A stretch of DNA of 40,566 nucleotides, taken from positions 1 to 40,566 of the forward strand of contig LSSL01000768.1 in assembly GCA_001953115.1 (NCBI GenBank). Direction: 5' to 3'. The notes under the pieces are model-generated. The model ran no database searches and was not told where the DNA came from. It saw only the letters and a program-made list of their open reading frames with translations. Below are positions 1-11,939 of this stretch, piece after piece. The translations under genes and the position numbers were made by a program. How positions within the stretch are numbered: position 1 is the stretch's first letter; every line of letters begins with the position of its first letter. The stretch comes from Smittium mucronatum. Lineage: Eukaryota > Kickxellomycota > Harpellomycetes > Harpellales > Legeriomycetaceae.

Positions 1-290
1 GTTACTTTTTTGATTTCGTAATATAACCTATATTTATCACTCAAAATATGATTGGTCAGCACAAATCGCATCTTTGTTGTTTCTAAAATCCATAAAATAA
101 TCCATCTAAATATCTTGTAGAAACTATGAATATATTTTAAAATCAGAATCATTTTTGATCTAGCCATTAAGTAAAGAGAACATGGTTAAAAGTAATAAAA
201 TAAAGGTTGATAATATTTGAAACTCATTTCAAGGTATATACTCTTAAAAAATAGTGCTGTATTATTGTATTTTCACTTAATAAAATGTAT

Positions 291-1373
291 ATGATTATAT
301 CACAATTTTCTATTATCACCTTGTGTCTCTCTTTAGTTTCTGGTGAGATTTAATAATCTAATTTTTTTGCCAGCTTAAATAATTCCTATTCATATTAAAT
401 CTATTTAATACCTCACTCTTTACTGCTCAGTGCAGCAATGGTATTTATATTATAGCCTGGCTGTTATAGACTCAATTTATGGTTGTTCAAAGATAGTAAG
501 AAATGTAGCTATCCCAGAATCTTCTCTAAGTGTCATTGAGTCGCCTAATACCAAGCAAATAAATGCGGTTTATTCGTTGCGTTAATATGGGCTTAATTTC
601 TCTTAAACTGGATAAATTTATGCCGTTATCGGTCGATTTAGTTATGAATAATAACTAAATTCTTGTTGAATTCGGTGCAAGCCCACTTTCAACTGCTAAT
701 AATTTTAATTTAACTTTAAATTTTAATCTTAACAAACTCGATTTAAGTTCATTAAATTAAGAAATCCATTTTATGTTATTCCCTTCTTCGATCTCATATT
801 TAAGCTTCAACTCTTTATCGAGCGCTCAAAAAAATTCATTTTCAGAAAATGTAAACCTTGAAAATATCAATTTCCAAAAATTGATCAAGATATAGATGTT
901 TTATTATTTTTTTATGATTCATTTCAACGGCTTTAATTAAAAAGTTTAAACAGTGTGAATGGTGAATTTGAGATAATGAATAGCATTAATTTAACATTCA
1001 CCATTATGCCCGTGTTTATAAAAATGTGGCCAAGGACTTAATGCAGTATTTAATATGAAAATACAAAGCGCAAGTTGAAAATTTCTTCCCAAAGCCCAGC
1101 ACTATTGGAGGATAGTTGTTTGTAATAGGGAACATTCAAACCTTACAGCTTCTTGAAATCGAAAATATAACAGGATAAATCGAAACCAGGTCTTCATGAT
1201 GTTTTGATTGTGTATCTTTTTCATCTCAAATCAAAAAACATAACGGTAAAAAATATTATTTTGATAAGGTACCAATTCTTATCGAATAGTCTGGTCAAGA
1301 TTCCATCATTGATGTATACAATTCTAACTCATTCGGAACTTGCACTGTAACTGATGTCTTTGTCGGGTTTTAA
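291..1373 (+). pseudogene. ECM33-like cell-wall protein pseudogene (copy A)
   Basis: This is a decayed relative of the intact gene at 8616-9907. Exon 1 (291-342) still encodes a signal peptide, MIISQFSIITLCLSLVS, ending in a GTGAG donor at 343. The acceptor, expected at 424-425, reads TG instead of AG. Exon 2 begins with the Ala-Gln-Cys codons that open the mature protein in the intact copy. After that, matching blocks sit in shifting frames: DSIYGCSKIV, NMGLISLKLDKF, NKLDLSSLN, the Cys pair as CFDCVSFSSQI, and a final FGTCTVTDV. At least five in-frame stops and several frameshifts break it. The Ser/Thr-rich stalk and GPI tail cannot be followed with confidence beyond 1373, although similar AT-rich trailer sequence runs to about 1500. 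The 290 bases upstream show nothing else. Confidence 0.85.
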
Positions 1374-4300
1374 CGGATTAAACTCGATCATCATCAAAAA
1401 ATGATTGTGCGAGCTGAATTTCTTTTTTAAATACCCAAATACCAGGGTCTTCTAAAATCATTACTTGAGGGCTTTTCTTTTATTTAATATATCTCTTTCT
1501 ATTACTCTTACTCTATTAAAAGCCTTATTTACTTTAAGGATGTAGAACATAGTTTGCATATCTAGCCTAGTTATTTTTTTATAACTAGAATATTTTATAA
1601 GTGCTTTTGATTATATCTGATATAAAAAATATACTATATCTAATAATATATTTTCATATTTTATTTATAATCAAAATATAAGATTTTATCCATTATTTTT
1701 AATCAAGAGTTTTAAAATTTCCCCTATTATTAAAACCTTTATCATTAGAATGCGAAATATTTTTATATTGATTTAAAACCTTACATATAATATCTTTTTT
1801 ATTCATATACCATTAAAATTTAGAGAGGAGCCTGAATATTTGCTTAGGACTAGATTAATAAAAATGCTTCAAATTATGCAAAATAGGTTCTGGCGGAATA
1901 AAATCTATGAAAAATTAATAATTTAACCATTTAGAATTGAAAGTTAGTTTTTAGCGTAGCTTTATTATTCTACTTCACGAATTATTATGCGTCTAAAAAT
2001 TCATTATGAAAGATATGAACTAACGAATTCAAATACAATCAAGATAAATGTACTCTTTAAAATATTAAAGATATGTTTTGACTTACAATTAAATATCATA
2101 AAACCTTTAAAATCACCGGGTACCGAACCTAATAAGAGACTTACTATACCTTCAGCCTCCCAAAGTGTTTGATACAAAGGCGTTTTTTACCTGTTGGTAT
2201 AAATTATCCTATTTTTCCTTCAACCATTAGCCCTGATGTGAATTTTGAATTTATCCAAATTGAAATTTTTTAATAGTTAATAATAGGAGGTAAAGCTTTT
2301 TTAAAAATTAATTCATATTAATCCACACTATAAAATAGTGTTTTACAAAATATGTTTTTTACTTTCAAAAATGATAACAGAAAGTATGGTGGGGAAATCT
2401 ATTTTTTTAAAAAAAAAAAAATTGCATAAATGTATCAGATAGTAAATATTGCGTATACTCAAGTTTCTAATTGCTTCATGAATAAATATTAAATGTTTCT
2501 TTTCAATCATTTACATGGTTTCTCTGTATTTGATTTAACTTTAGCATTATAACCTATAGCTTTTTTCATCAATTTATAGTAAAAAGTTTGATGATGGTAA
2601 CAAATTATATCCTGCCATTGGTTGTATTGGAATCTATAATCCTATTTTTTTTTTGTAGCACAGAATTTTACAACTATAATACATGAATAGTTATGTATTG
2701 TGTCTAAAAATAATAATTGATATTAAAATGTGTACAAAAATTTAGTAATAATTAAATAATAAAATGGTGCTTCAAAAGTTAAAGATTTGATTTAAATATA
2801 ATGATAGTTTATGAGCAAACTAATTTTTGATAATCATATTACTGATATATACCATTATTTAGCAAAAATTAGTAAACAAATTAAAATATTTGAAATACTT
2901 TTCACCATGCATTCTTTGTATATTAAAAAAAGTATTTTAAATCTTGGTTTGAATGATAGACTTTTTGTCAATGTGTTTACAACTTTTTTGGACTCACCTC
3001 TAACGCTAATTTTATTATAAATGCTAATAACAATGCAAATGAATGAGTGTAAACCTCAATTGATGATAACTATATAAATATTTTTTTTATTTCCAAATAA
3101 AATTTAATGATAAACTAGAATTGAAACCCTCATTTTCACTATTTCGTAGGAAAAATTATTCTATTATTTTCTAAAACATAATTTCTAGGGTGTTATGCTA
3201 TTTTATATAAGCTAAGGTGTATACTAGGATTTGGTGTTTTTTACTTATAAATGTAGTTTATAAAGATAGGTGTGGTCTAAATAGAATATATTTATATTTC
3301 TAATCCTTAGACACAATATGATTATTTTTTTTAGTTCAAAAATAGTAAAAAATATTTCTGACTCAATGCACATTATTTTCTGATCCAACTATTTTTTTAA
3401 AAGACTCCAAAATGACTTGGTGGTGCTGATTTAATAAAATACATCTTTCTATTTATTTTAGGCTTTAACTTAATCAAAAACAATTACTCTTTTTCCATAA
3501 AAAATTATGTTCTAATAATCCTATTAGAAATCTCAATATTTTTTAAATAGATATCGTTTACCACAAATCAATGTTTTTAAATATTGATAAGAATTTTTTG
3601 GAGGTTTTTAACTTTAAATATTATAGAAAAATAATGCATCTATACTATGATTTATGGGTTTAATTATTTTTTGTTTTAATATAATATTAACTAAACATAC
3701 TTTTTAGTTTTTAATGTTACTTTTTAGAATTGATGTCATAATTATTAGGGAAAAAATACCGATTAATATAAAAAACACTATTTTCTAATTTCTATACTTG
3801 ATATTTGCTTTATTAAGACGAAAAATTAGAATTTTCGGGTTATGCTGTTTCTATGAACGAAATTAATATTATTTTTTTAAGATAATAGACATAAAAATTC
3901 TATAATAGTAAGCTATTTTTATACAAATTTTCGCAATAAATATATTTATAAATTTCTTAATAATTCTATATAATTTCCGTTGTTTCAAATATAAACCATT
4001 TAGCCTTTATAAAAAAACTAATATAACATCATGTAGATCGAGAAATCACTAATAAAAAAATTTAAAAAATGCTAGAAGGAATAATACCATCTATAATTAT
4101 AAAAAATTAAATCAATAAGCCTGCAATCCTCAATAAAACTTCAATTTTACGTTATTTGAATCTATATATTTGATGAAATTTCTAAATTAATAAACCAATA
4201 CAAAATAATTCATTAATATAAAATAGTTTTGGAAAATTTCTTGAACTGAAAATTAAGACTGTAGACTTGATATGAAAGCCTTATAATTTTCAATTCAAAT

Positions 4301-7300
4301 TCTTCGAGGAAAAGTTTAACCAATTTGCGTTTCTTTAGTTACCTTCAAGGGACAATGAAGATTTACTTCGATATATGACTGTTATACTTAGATTAATCAA
4401 TTAGATGGTGATATTAAAATATACTTTTCCAATGAATGAAGTAGCGTTATATAAAGGAAACCTACTCTAAAAAAATTTGGGTGGAATATCAAATCTATGT
4501 ATTTATCTTTTCTAGGAATGAGGAACTGATAAAAAAAAATTCTGCTAAATTTTTTAATAGAAAAATTCTTTCTAAGTTAACTTTATGAAAAGAAAATAAA
4601 TAAATAAAATTGACTTAGATAATAATAAAATATGTTGTAATGTGATATGGAAAATAAATAAGAGCGCCTTTTTCTTTTATTTTGTTTAAAAAAAATCATA
4701 ATAGGAATAGAGATTTACGCCGAATCAGATAAAATTAGTGATAAGTTTAATAAAATTGATATGAAAGATAATTTTTGTGTTTGATCTATTAAGTTAAAGT
4801 GGATTGATTCTAAGCCTTTTCAATTAAACATCATTTTAAAACTTCTTTATCTCTTGTATACATGGGTAGTATATTTTAAGATTTAAATCAAGATTATACA
4901 TAATATAAAATATCGAATATTATGCTTTATATATACGATATCATTCCCAGAAATTATTTTTTCTTTGGTATTGTTTGTTTTAAATTTAAATTTATTTTAC
5001 ATAAATGAGTATATATTTAAAACCCAGACATCTTTTATTAAACTATTAGTAATTATAAAAATGTGTGGGCCAACTTCAAAGTTTTAGTTGAAGATTCAAA
5101 TAACTCCGGATTCGGCTTTGATTTTCATATGACGTAAAAACTAAATCCCGAATTAAATGTTACTGAAAAAAATCATTAAAATGCTTTTACATTTAGAAAG
5201 TTTAAGAGAAAAATGCCATATCATGGTATATGTTCTTGAGTAGTATATTTATAAAATTAAACTGCTGTAAAAATTCATATAGTATTGCAGTATACTTGAT
5301 TAGATAAACTTATGAAAGCTCAAGATTTAGAGCACAGAAATTAAAATGAAAAATCATTTTGAAAATTTCATGTAGATTTGAATTAATCTGTATGGGAAGA
5401 TTTTTACGAACTAATCGGGCGCTCATCATTTTGCGAAACTTAACGTGTATCAGCCACTTTTTTAAACAAAAATTAAACAATCTCAAGTTTCGATAAATAT
5501 TTTTTTAATCTTACTATAGTTATGAATTAATTATTAGTTTAGTACATCAAAAAAAAAAAGTTCGTATAAAATAATACACATTTTATGGTGTGTATAATTT
5601 TACTAATATACCTACTCGAAGCAAAAAATGAATAGATATTTCTTTTTTTTAGATGATTTTATTTAATCATAGACGGTACAGATCGTAATCCAAAAGAATA
5701 ATTATCATTGGACAAGTCGATAGCATTTTCGAATTTATTTTGCATGCTATTTACCAGGATTGTTTTGCGAAAATTCTTCATGATGCAAAAAAAAAAATTG
5801 TGAAAATTTAATTAGATTAATTATATCGAAAATAAAAAACATTCAATTAATAAATGACCTGGATATTTAAAAAATATCCCGAAATGATGCTTTAATAAGT
5901 AAATTTATATTTAAAAATCAGTTTTTTTTAGAGCTCTTCGGAACCTTGTACAACTATAAAATGAAGAATGGCATATATATTTCGAAATTTTGGATTTAAG
6001 GGTCTAATTTTATTTGATAAAGATCAGTTTTTTCTAATTTTTTGAAATTTTATTTTCAGAAAGCAATTAAAGATTCACTATTTTTTTTTAATCCGAGACA
6101 TTATTTAAATAACTGACATCATTTGATATACTAAATATTTAAGAGCGATTAAATTGTATTTTTCTTATCGTTCGATTTTAAGTGGCATTTCATCTATATA
6201 CATTTATTGATTCTCTTTGTAGAAAGAGCTGATGTGTAAATCCCTACATATTTTCTCAAATATGAATATTTTATTCATATTTAAATATATTTATTTTTGA
6301 TTTATAAAATCTTGCGCAGTATCCTATTTTTTACTTTATATTTAAAATTCATTAATATTGTATTAAAAGGTATATTTAAAGTTTACTATTATATTATAGC
6401 TATTATAAACCGACTTGATTCATTTTTTTGCAATAATATTAATTGTATAATTTAATTTAACCCTATATTTTGTTTTTATTTCCTTGCCAACTCTCTGTAT
6501 CTTTTCATCTTTGAAGTTTGGGATCAATGGCATCATATAAATTCTAATAAAAGCTGGATTTTATAGATAATATTGAAAGCTCCCATGAATTTCAGTATTT
6601 TTAATAATAATGATTAGAAAAACTCTTAGGATTCAAAACTCAAAGATTCTTAAGTTGGTTAATTTTAAAATAGGAGGAATAAAATACACTAATTATATCT
6701 TTTGTTATACTTATTAACCAATTTATATTAAACAAATGTTTTGATATTAAAATCCATAAATTTATCAATTGAAGATTACACAAGAATTCAAAAATTTAAT
6801 AGAAATATTTTTTTATAAATAATGTTGAAAATAAGGTTTTATCAGGAAATAAATGTGCTAATAAAATTCTGAAATAGAGTATAAAAATCTCTACCTAAGT
6901 CTAACTGATATTTTGGAATTCTTACGTTTTATAGTCTTTTAAATGGAGGGGTAGATGTTTTCACCAGGTTATAACTATATACCCCCCCCCCTTCTGTAGA
7001 TAAAAAAATAACATTTATAAGCTCCAGTCATTTAAAAACAGCCGAATATCATATAATTATCCTTGGATTTTATATGCTTATTATACCAATAATGTAATCG
7101 ATAAACTCTTAATAAAAATGTTTGCAAATGATTAAGGGATAGTCATTCTAAGATATAAAAAAAGATTATATTCAAAAAAAAAAATTTAGAATTCCAATGA
7201 TTATTCTTTTTAAAATATATTAAATCTAGATTTTTTTATTCCGAAAGGAATGAAGCTCTCTGGAAAACTCTTTGACCAAGAAACATTATATAAAAAATAA

Positions 7301-7550
7301 TTTCTTTATGGATTTGTTAAATGTAAATTTCTACTGCTACATTTTTTAGGTCTTCACTTGGCTAAAACACTCCAAGTCAAAAAAAATTCACTTGGAGTTC
7401 AGAAACGCCAAATGATATACTTTCTTTATTAGAAAAATAGGTGAATCAATCAATTTGCGCTCACAATAAACCGATTTTATATGTAAATCCAATCCATCAC
7501 AACAAACCGCCATTATCTATGAAAATTTACAAGATTGATATGTAACCCTC
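1374..7550. other. AT-rich interval with no supported gene
   Basis: About 6 kb of low-complexity AT-rich DNA, dense in stops in all frames. Open frames at 1987-2172 and 2811-3020 have the composition of random AT-rich sequence and no recognisable domain. A run of ten C at 6982-6991 and a small hairpin at 7369-7398 are the only distinct marks. Nothing here supports a gene. Confidence 0.6.
7369..7398. repeat. Short perfect inverted repeat (hairpin)
   Basis: ACTCCAAGT at 7369-7377 is the exact reverse complement of ACTTGGAGT at 7390-7398, separated by 12 A/T-rich nucleotides. TTCACTTGG also occurs just upstream near 7353. It could be a remnant of a mobile-element end or chance in low-complexity DNA. 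Confidence 0.4.
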
Positions 7551-7552
7551 AA

Positions 7553-7926
7553 TCATATGAAGCCTTTAACCTTTTCCCCCAATATCCGACTACCTTGCCG
7601 TTTTTTCTTTTCTTGGTCAAAAGGTTGAAACATAGATAACAACTCAATTAAAATGTGAATTTTTTTGATTTTCAATAATTTCCTTTCTTGATTTCCAGTG
7701 ATTAAAAAACTCGTAAAAATCCACCGAATTAATAGTTCAAGCAAATTTCATAACATTTTCTAAATCTTAATTGATTGTGGGTAAAGAGGCCTAAATCTGT
7801 CATAAGTTCAAAATAATTGGCGAAAAAATATTTAGCATAATTTATTTTATCTTTCAAGGAAAATTCGCGAATCTCGATATTGGGTCTAACCGTAAGGTAG
7901 CACAAAGATAACACAATTATCGGCAT
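7553..7926 (-). pseudogene. Possible decayed minus-strand coding remnant, unrecognised
   Basis: Two minus-strand open frames of 65 and 63 codons overlap by 16 bases (7729-7926, then 7553-7744), as if one reading frame were broken by a frameshift. Base composition is less AT-rich than the surroundings. The first begins MPIIVLSLCYLTV, which could pass for a hydrophobic N-terminus. The second is rich in Lys, Glu and Ile and ends GEKVKGFI. A third frame also reads with few stops (VDFYEFFNHWKSRKE), so the true frame is unclear. I do not recognise a family. It lies about 700 bp upstream of the intact ECM33-like gene and is oriented away from it. It may be chance. Confidence 0.2.
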
Positions 7927-8615
7927 TTATTATATAAATCATTAGAATCTTGATAATCTCCATACATTGCTTAACCATCAGAATAAAAAATCAATAACCA
8001 GTTGGAAAAGTTGATTATGATAAGATATTGATTATAATTCCATTTTTTAAAATCCTTGTTTCCTCGCAAATTATTACCTTAGTTTTCCAATTATTATCCC
8101 TTACAGATACTAATTTTCAAAAATAGATATATTAGGAATTTAATGGAAATCTAAAACGTGTAAGTATCATAAAATCTTACTAGCTAATGGCTATTAATCG
8201 GACTTTTTCGAATAAAAGATTCACATTTCAACCGAATAAGTACCAAAATTAAGCACACACTCGAAAAAGCTGAACCCTGGCATTGGAAATGTATGCTTCA
8301 ATATTTCGCCATGACTTTATTTTATTTTTAAAACTAAACACCATGTGCATTACACGAAATTATGGTTGGCCGTATCAAAAAATCAACTTGGCGGTATTTA
8401 TACCCCTTTAATCATTCCATCAATTTAATCGGGCAGAGAAAATACATAGTTATTTTACAAATCAGGATTACTTGGTCTGGTCAAAAAAATAAACATTAAT
8501 CGGCGCCTGTAGATATAAATATTTGCCAGAACACAAATCCGTTTTGGATACTACATCTTGTCTTTATCTTTAATCTCCAACACTAATAGCACTCTTATAA
8601 TATTAAAAAAGTGAT
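7927..8615. promoter_or_regulatory. Upstream region of the intact ECM33-like gene
   Basis: This 690-bp interval precedes the start codon at 8616 and must contain its promoter if the gene is expressed. It is somewhat less AT-extreme than the DNA further upstream. No individual element can be named. The stretch TATAATATTAAAAA just before the ATG is A/T-rich, as usual for a fungal 5' leader, but is too close to be a confident TATA box. Confidence 0.3.
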
Positions 8616-9907
8616 ATGATTGGTTTTTCATTCCTCTTATTAGGGCTATCTTTTGTTTCCGGTGAGTAAACTAATTGCCATTTTTATATTTTTGATGAAT
8701 TAAATAGTAAAATTAATACCATTTGACCTCGTTCTTTTTAGCCCAATGTAACAAAGGTCTTTTTGCAAGGACCCAAGCTGATATGGATTCTGTTTCTAAT
8801 TGTTCCAAATTAGTGGGTGATATCTATATTTCTGGCTCATCCGTCACCTCAATAAATTTACCTAATTTAGAGGAAATAGAAGGTTCTATCTACCTGTCCA
8901 GAAATATAGGTTTAACCTCAGTTAAGCTTGATGGCTTAAAGAAATTATCTGAATTTCTTTATATGTTAAACAATAGCGCTGTTGTTGAAGTCAGTTTTAA
9001 ATCTCTTACAACCTCTGGTGATTTTTATATTTCACAAAGTCCATCACTCAGCAAACTTGATTTAAGCTCTTTGTCCCAAGTTTCTGATTTTGATCTTGTC
9101 TCATCTTCAATTGGCTCATTGAATGTTGACAACCTTTCTACTGTTGGCAACATCACTATTATATCTAATTTCAACCTTAACAGCATCAGTTTCCTAAAAT
9201 TAACATCTGTCAAAGGAGATCTCTATATTCAAAATAACACATTTAAAGAGCTTTCATTAAAAACCATAGAAAATGTAGTTGGCGATCTTGCGATTACCAG
9301 TAATAAAGATCTAACTTATATCACTATGCCCGATCTTACAAAAGTCGGGAAAGAAATGGATTTATCTTTTAATATGAATCTTTCAAACATAAAAGAAGAT
9401 TCTTTTCCAAAACTCAACGAAATCGGAGGCGATCTAAAAGTTATTGGGACTTTTGATACATTTTCGTTACCCTCAATCAAGAATATTGAAGGTTCAGTTG
9501 AAATTGATTCTTCCGGTTGTTTTGATTGTGAACCAGTTTCAAGCCAAATTGAACAATACGTGAACGGTACTTATCATTGTTACCGGGGAAAAATCGGTGT
9601 TTTAGATCTTTTTGGTGATTCAAACATTACTGTTTATAATATCGATTCTTCTGGAGCCTGTGTCTTAAATGGAGCTTCTGCAAGTTCTACTCCCAAAACT
9701 ACTCAGTCGACATCATCTTCTGCAAGTTCTACTCCCAAAACTACTCAGTCGACATCATCTTCTGGAACTAATACTAAAAGTTCTTCTGAATCCATTCATT
9801 CTTCAACACCCCCTACATCTAAAAGTGGAAGTATTTCATTCATCAAGTCTGTTCCTCTTTTTAAAACCATGCTCGTTTTAACATTGGTATCTATTATCAT
9901 CTTTTAA
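8616..9907 (+). CDS. ECM33/SPS2-family GPI-anchored cell-wall glycoprotein (copy B, intact, two exons)
   Basis: Spliced CDS join(8616..8661, 8742..9907), 403 residues (S. cerevisiae Ecm33 is about 430). Exon 1 gives the signal peptide MIGFSFLLLGLSFVS. The codon split by the intron gives Ala, then mature QCNKG. The body (about residues 17-300) is a run of ~20-25-residue repeats of the receptor-L-domain type (LVGDIYIS, IEGSIYLS, VVGDLAITSN, IGGDLKVIG), expected to form a right-handed solenoid. Cysteines lie where this family has them: early QC and NC, then GCFDC, YHC and GACVL. A Ser/Thr/Pro stalk follows (about 307-365), probably O-mannosylated. The end is hydrophobic (MLVLTLVSIIIF) after a Ser/Gly/Ser site, as a GPI signal requires. 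There are several N-glycosylation sequons. Ecm33 proteins maintain cell-wall integrity. Start chosen because it gives the signal peptide and correct splicing phase. There are no stops or shifts, unlike copies A, C and D. Confidence 0.9.
8662..8741 (+). other. Spliceosomal intron (80 nt)
   Basis: The intron starts GTGAGTAA right after the signal-peptide codons and ends in a pyrimidine-rich TTCTTTTTAG. Removal restores one frame and splits an Ala codon after its first base. Copies A and C carry equivalent spacers of 83 and 79 nt at the same point, which supports the call independently. Confidence 0.85.
9677..9760 (+). repeat. Two perfect 42-bp tandem repeats in the Ser/Thr stalk
   Basis: A 42-bp unit (9677-9718 and 9719-9760) is duplicated with no mismatch. 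It encodes 14 residues, SASSTPKTTQSTSS, twice. The exact identity implies a recent duplication. Such stalk repeats change length easily in fungal surface proteins. Confidence 0.9.
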
Positions 9908-9988
9908 AGAATGATAATGTTTTATAGCTTCAAAAATTTCTAATACGTGTTAGTTTAATACATTCTTTATGTTATAATTTAATACAAA

Positions 9989-9994
9989 AATAAA
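9989..9994 (+). terminator. Possible polyadenylation signal of the ECM33-like gene
   Basis: AATAAA lies 82 bp after the stop codon, followed by a T-rich run, an arrangement seen at fungal cleavage sites. In DNA this AT-rich the hexamer is common by chance. Confidence 0.3.
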
Positions 9995-10051
9995 TCTTTT
10001 TTTATATTAACATTGTTATATGCCAATAACTAAAATCAATAAAATTCTTGA

Positions 10052-10063
10052 CCCCCACCCCCC
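10052..10063 (+). repeat. C-rich motif, copy 1 of 3
   Basis: CCCCCACCCCCC followed after about 5 bases by ACTCATT. Similar plus-strand motifs with a nearby AACTC occur at 13453-13463 and 26316-26330. Confidence 0.45.
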
Positions 10064-10751
10064 ATAATACTCATTATTGAGTAATAAAGTGAAAAACTTC
10101 TTGATTTTTTTTTTCACTAATTCAAGTTTTTTAAAATTTATAAAATCTGAACTTTCACTTTTTTAAAAAAAATGGTTAGATTTATTATAAAATATTGGAT
10201 ATATACCCTGAAATTTTCCCAACCTTTCTTTCTTTTTTTATTGATATAAAGTTCCGTAAAATATGATATACCTAGCCCACATTAAATATCTTTATCGTAA
10301 TGCTATTCAAAGTTCACTGCGCTGAAACCTTTAACAATATATTACTATTATTTGCTTAGAATAGCAAAGGTGGGGCTATTAGATTCAGGGAATAGCAATC
10401 GCAAAGAAAGGGAGTCTTAAAAATTGAGTAGCTCTAACAGCTTTTCACACTCTAAGACATTTCTGTTACAAAATTTCAGTGTCTGGTAGTTAGATGGGTC
10501 TCAGGGTTTAGCAGTTATTTAAAAATATTATAGTTTACCGATAATTATTTTGGAGGAAAATCGAAGTTTTATAAACCCTGCCAGATTTGGGTTATAACCA
10601 GGAGCTCAATGGTCTCAATAAAACTCTTTTCGACGAAAATGAACTTAATTTTTGACTTTATGTAGCCCCAGTCATGTGTTCATTTGCCGCAATTTCAATG
10701 GAGGGCGGTGGTTTTAATTTGCTAGAGTATATTTTATTACGGTATTTGTGA

Positions 10752-10779
10752 ATTCAGCGATTCAGCGATTCAGCAATTC
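10752..10779 (+). repeat. 8-bp tandem repeat (ATTCAGCG)
   Basis: ATTCAGCG, ATTCAGCG and ATTCAGCA, followed by a partial fourth unit, in direct succession. A minor minisatellite-like run. Confidence 0.7.
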
Positions 10780-11939
10780 AAATTAGGGACTTGAAGTAGA
10801 AAGGTGGTAGTTTTTGTATGTGCTTTTTTATCCCCTATGTATTTTTTAACCCCTTATTAAAGTCAAATCCTCATTAAAACTATTCGGCAAAAATAAAAAA
10901 CAAAACCTCGAGATCAATCAGCTGATTTAGAGTTTTGAATATTATGCTTATCTTTAGGTAGACCCTTTAATAATACATTTATGTTTTACAATTTTTGATG
11001 ATGGAAGGTCGGAAAGATCATTCGAGTTCAAATTGAATTGATAAAGGATGATAAACATCCTAAATTGCGAAAAATCTATACTATTTGCAAAATTTGGTTT
11101 ATTTTGTGTATCAAAGTTTAGCTCTTGGAGGTTAGTAAGGCTCCCTTACTAAATTTAAAAAGAAGTTTTTTTTTTTTTTTTGAAATTTAGGAAGACTAAG
11201 AGTTTTACAAATTTCTTTTGGAGATTAAAAAAAATATATTTACAACCAAATCCTCTTTTTCAGGATTTTACTTTTAATAATATAACTGTAACTTTTTATT
11301 TTGAATGTTTGAGTTGAAATTGAAGCTGGAAGGATTGATTACAAGCACCCAATGTCCTGGGTTTATATATTTTTTTTATATACTCTGAAAGATTTCTAAA
11401 TAGAACAAATTATCCCAGTTAAAAAACACAAATTTAGGTTTTATCAATACTTACTTTATGCGCCTTATAATTTTAATTTATTAATCGCAAACTTATCGAT
11501 TTCTGGTGTAGATACTTGATATTGGTTTTTTTTTTAAAAAAAAATTGAAATATAACCAATTCCATTTGATATAAATCATCATTGAATTATATCTGTAATA
11601 AATAAATTGATGATGCTCATATAATATTAAAAAAACCATAAAGTTTGTCATATCTTCAAGAAATATACTTCGGGCCTTGTTATTTTTCTGGTATTTTCGG
11701 TTTTAAAAAACTTCTATATATTGATTTTTTTTTTAAATCTACAATATATTCTCTTCGTTTTTTAAAAAATCTGGAATAATTGAAGATATTATTCAATTAA
11801 TTTCTGGGATTTGAGAATTTTTTAAAAAAAAATGTAAAGTGAGAAAGTCTGATTTCTTTGATTTATAAAAAAAAATTTAAAAAAATTTATAGCTGCAAGT
11901 GCTTATTTAAAAACAATACAATTTTTTTAAAAAAATTCG

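Larger units (their letters stand above)
9995..11939. other. Intergenic region with no supported gene
   Basis: About 1.9 kb with no credible coding frame. 10,300-11,100 is less AT-rich than the rest and could be non-coding element debris such as an old LTR, but no partner repeat was found. It holds a C-rich motif at 10052-10063 and a short 8-bp tandem repeat at 10752-10779. Confidence 0.5.

Noticed and set aside
2148..2170. CAGCCTCCCAAAGTG resembles part of a human Alu repeat
   Set aside because: Only about 15-20 bases match a sequence I recall, flanking DNA does not, and the rest of the locus is AT-rich fungal-like DNA. Chance is the simplest reading.
4380..5140. Possible further ECM33-like blocks (LDGDIKIYF, VEDSNNSGFGFDF)
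   Set aside because: Too short, out of order and without the Cys or signal-peptide regions that support the other relics.
8723..8741. A longer exon-2 frame starting upstream at a TTG codon
   Set aside because: This part is the 3' end of the intron. The spliced start at 8616 gives a signal peptide and is matched in copies A and C.
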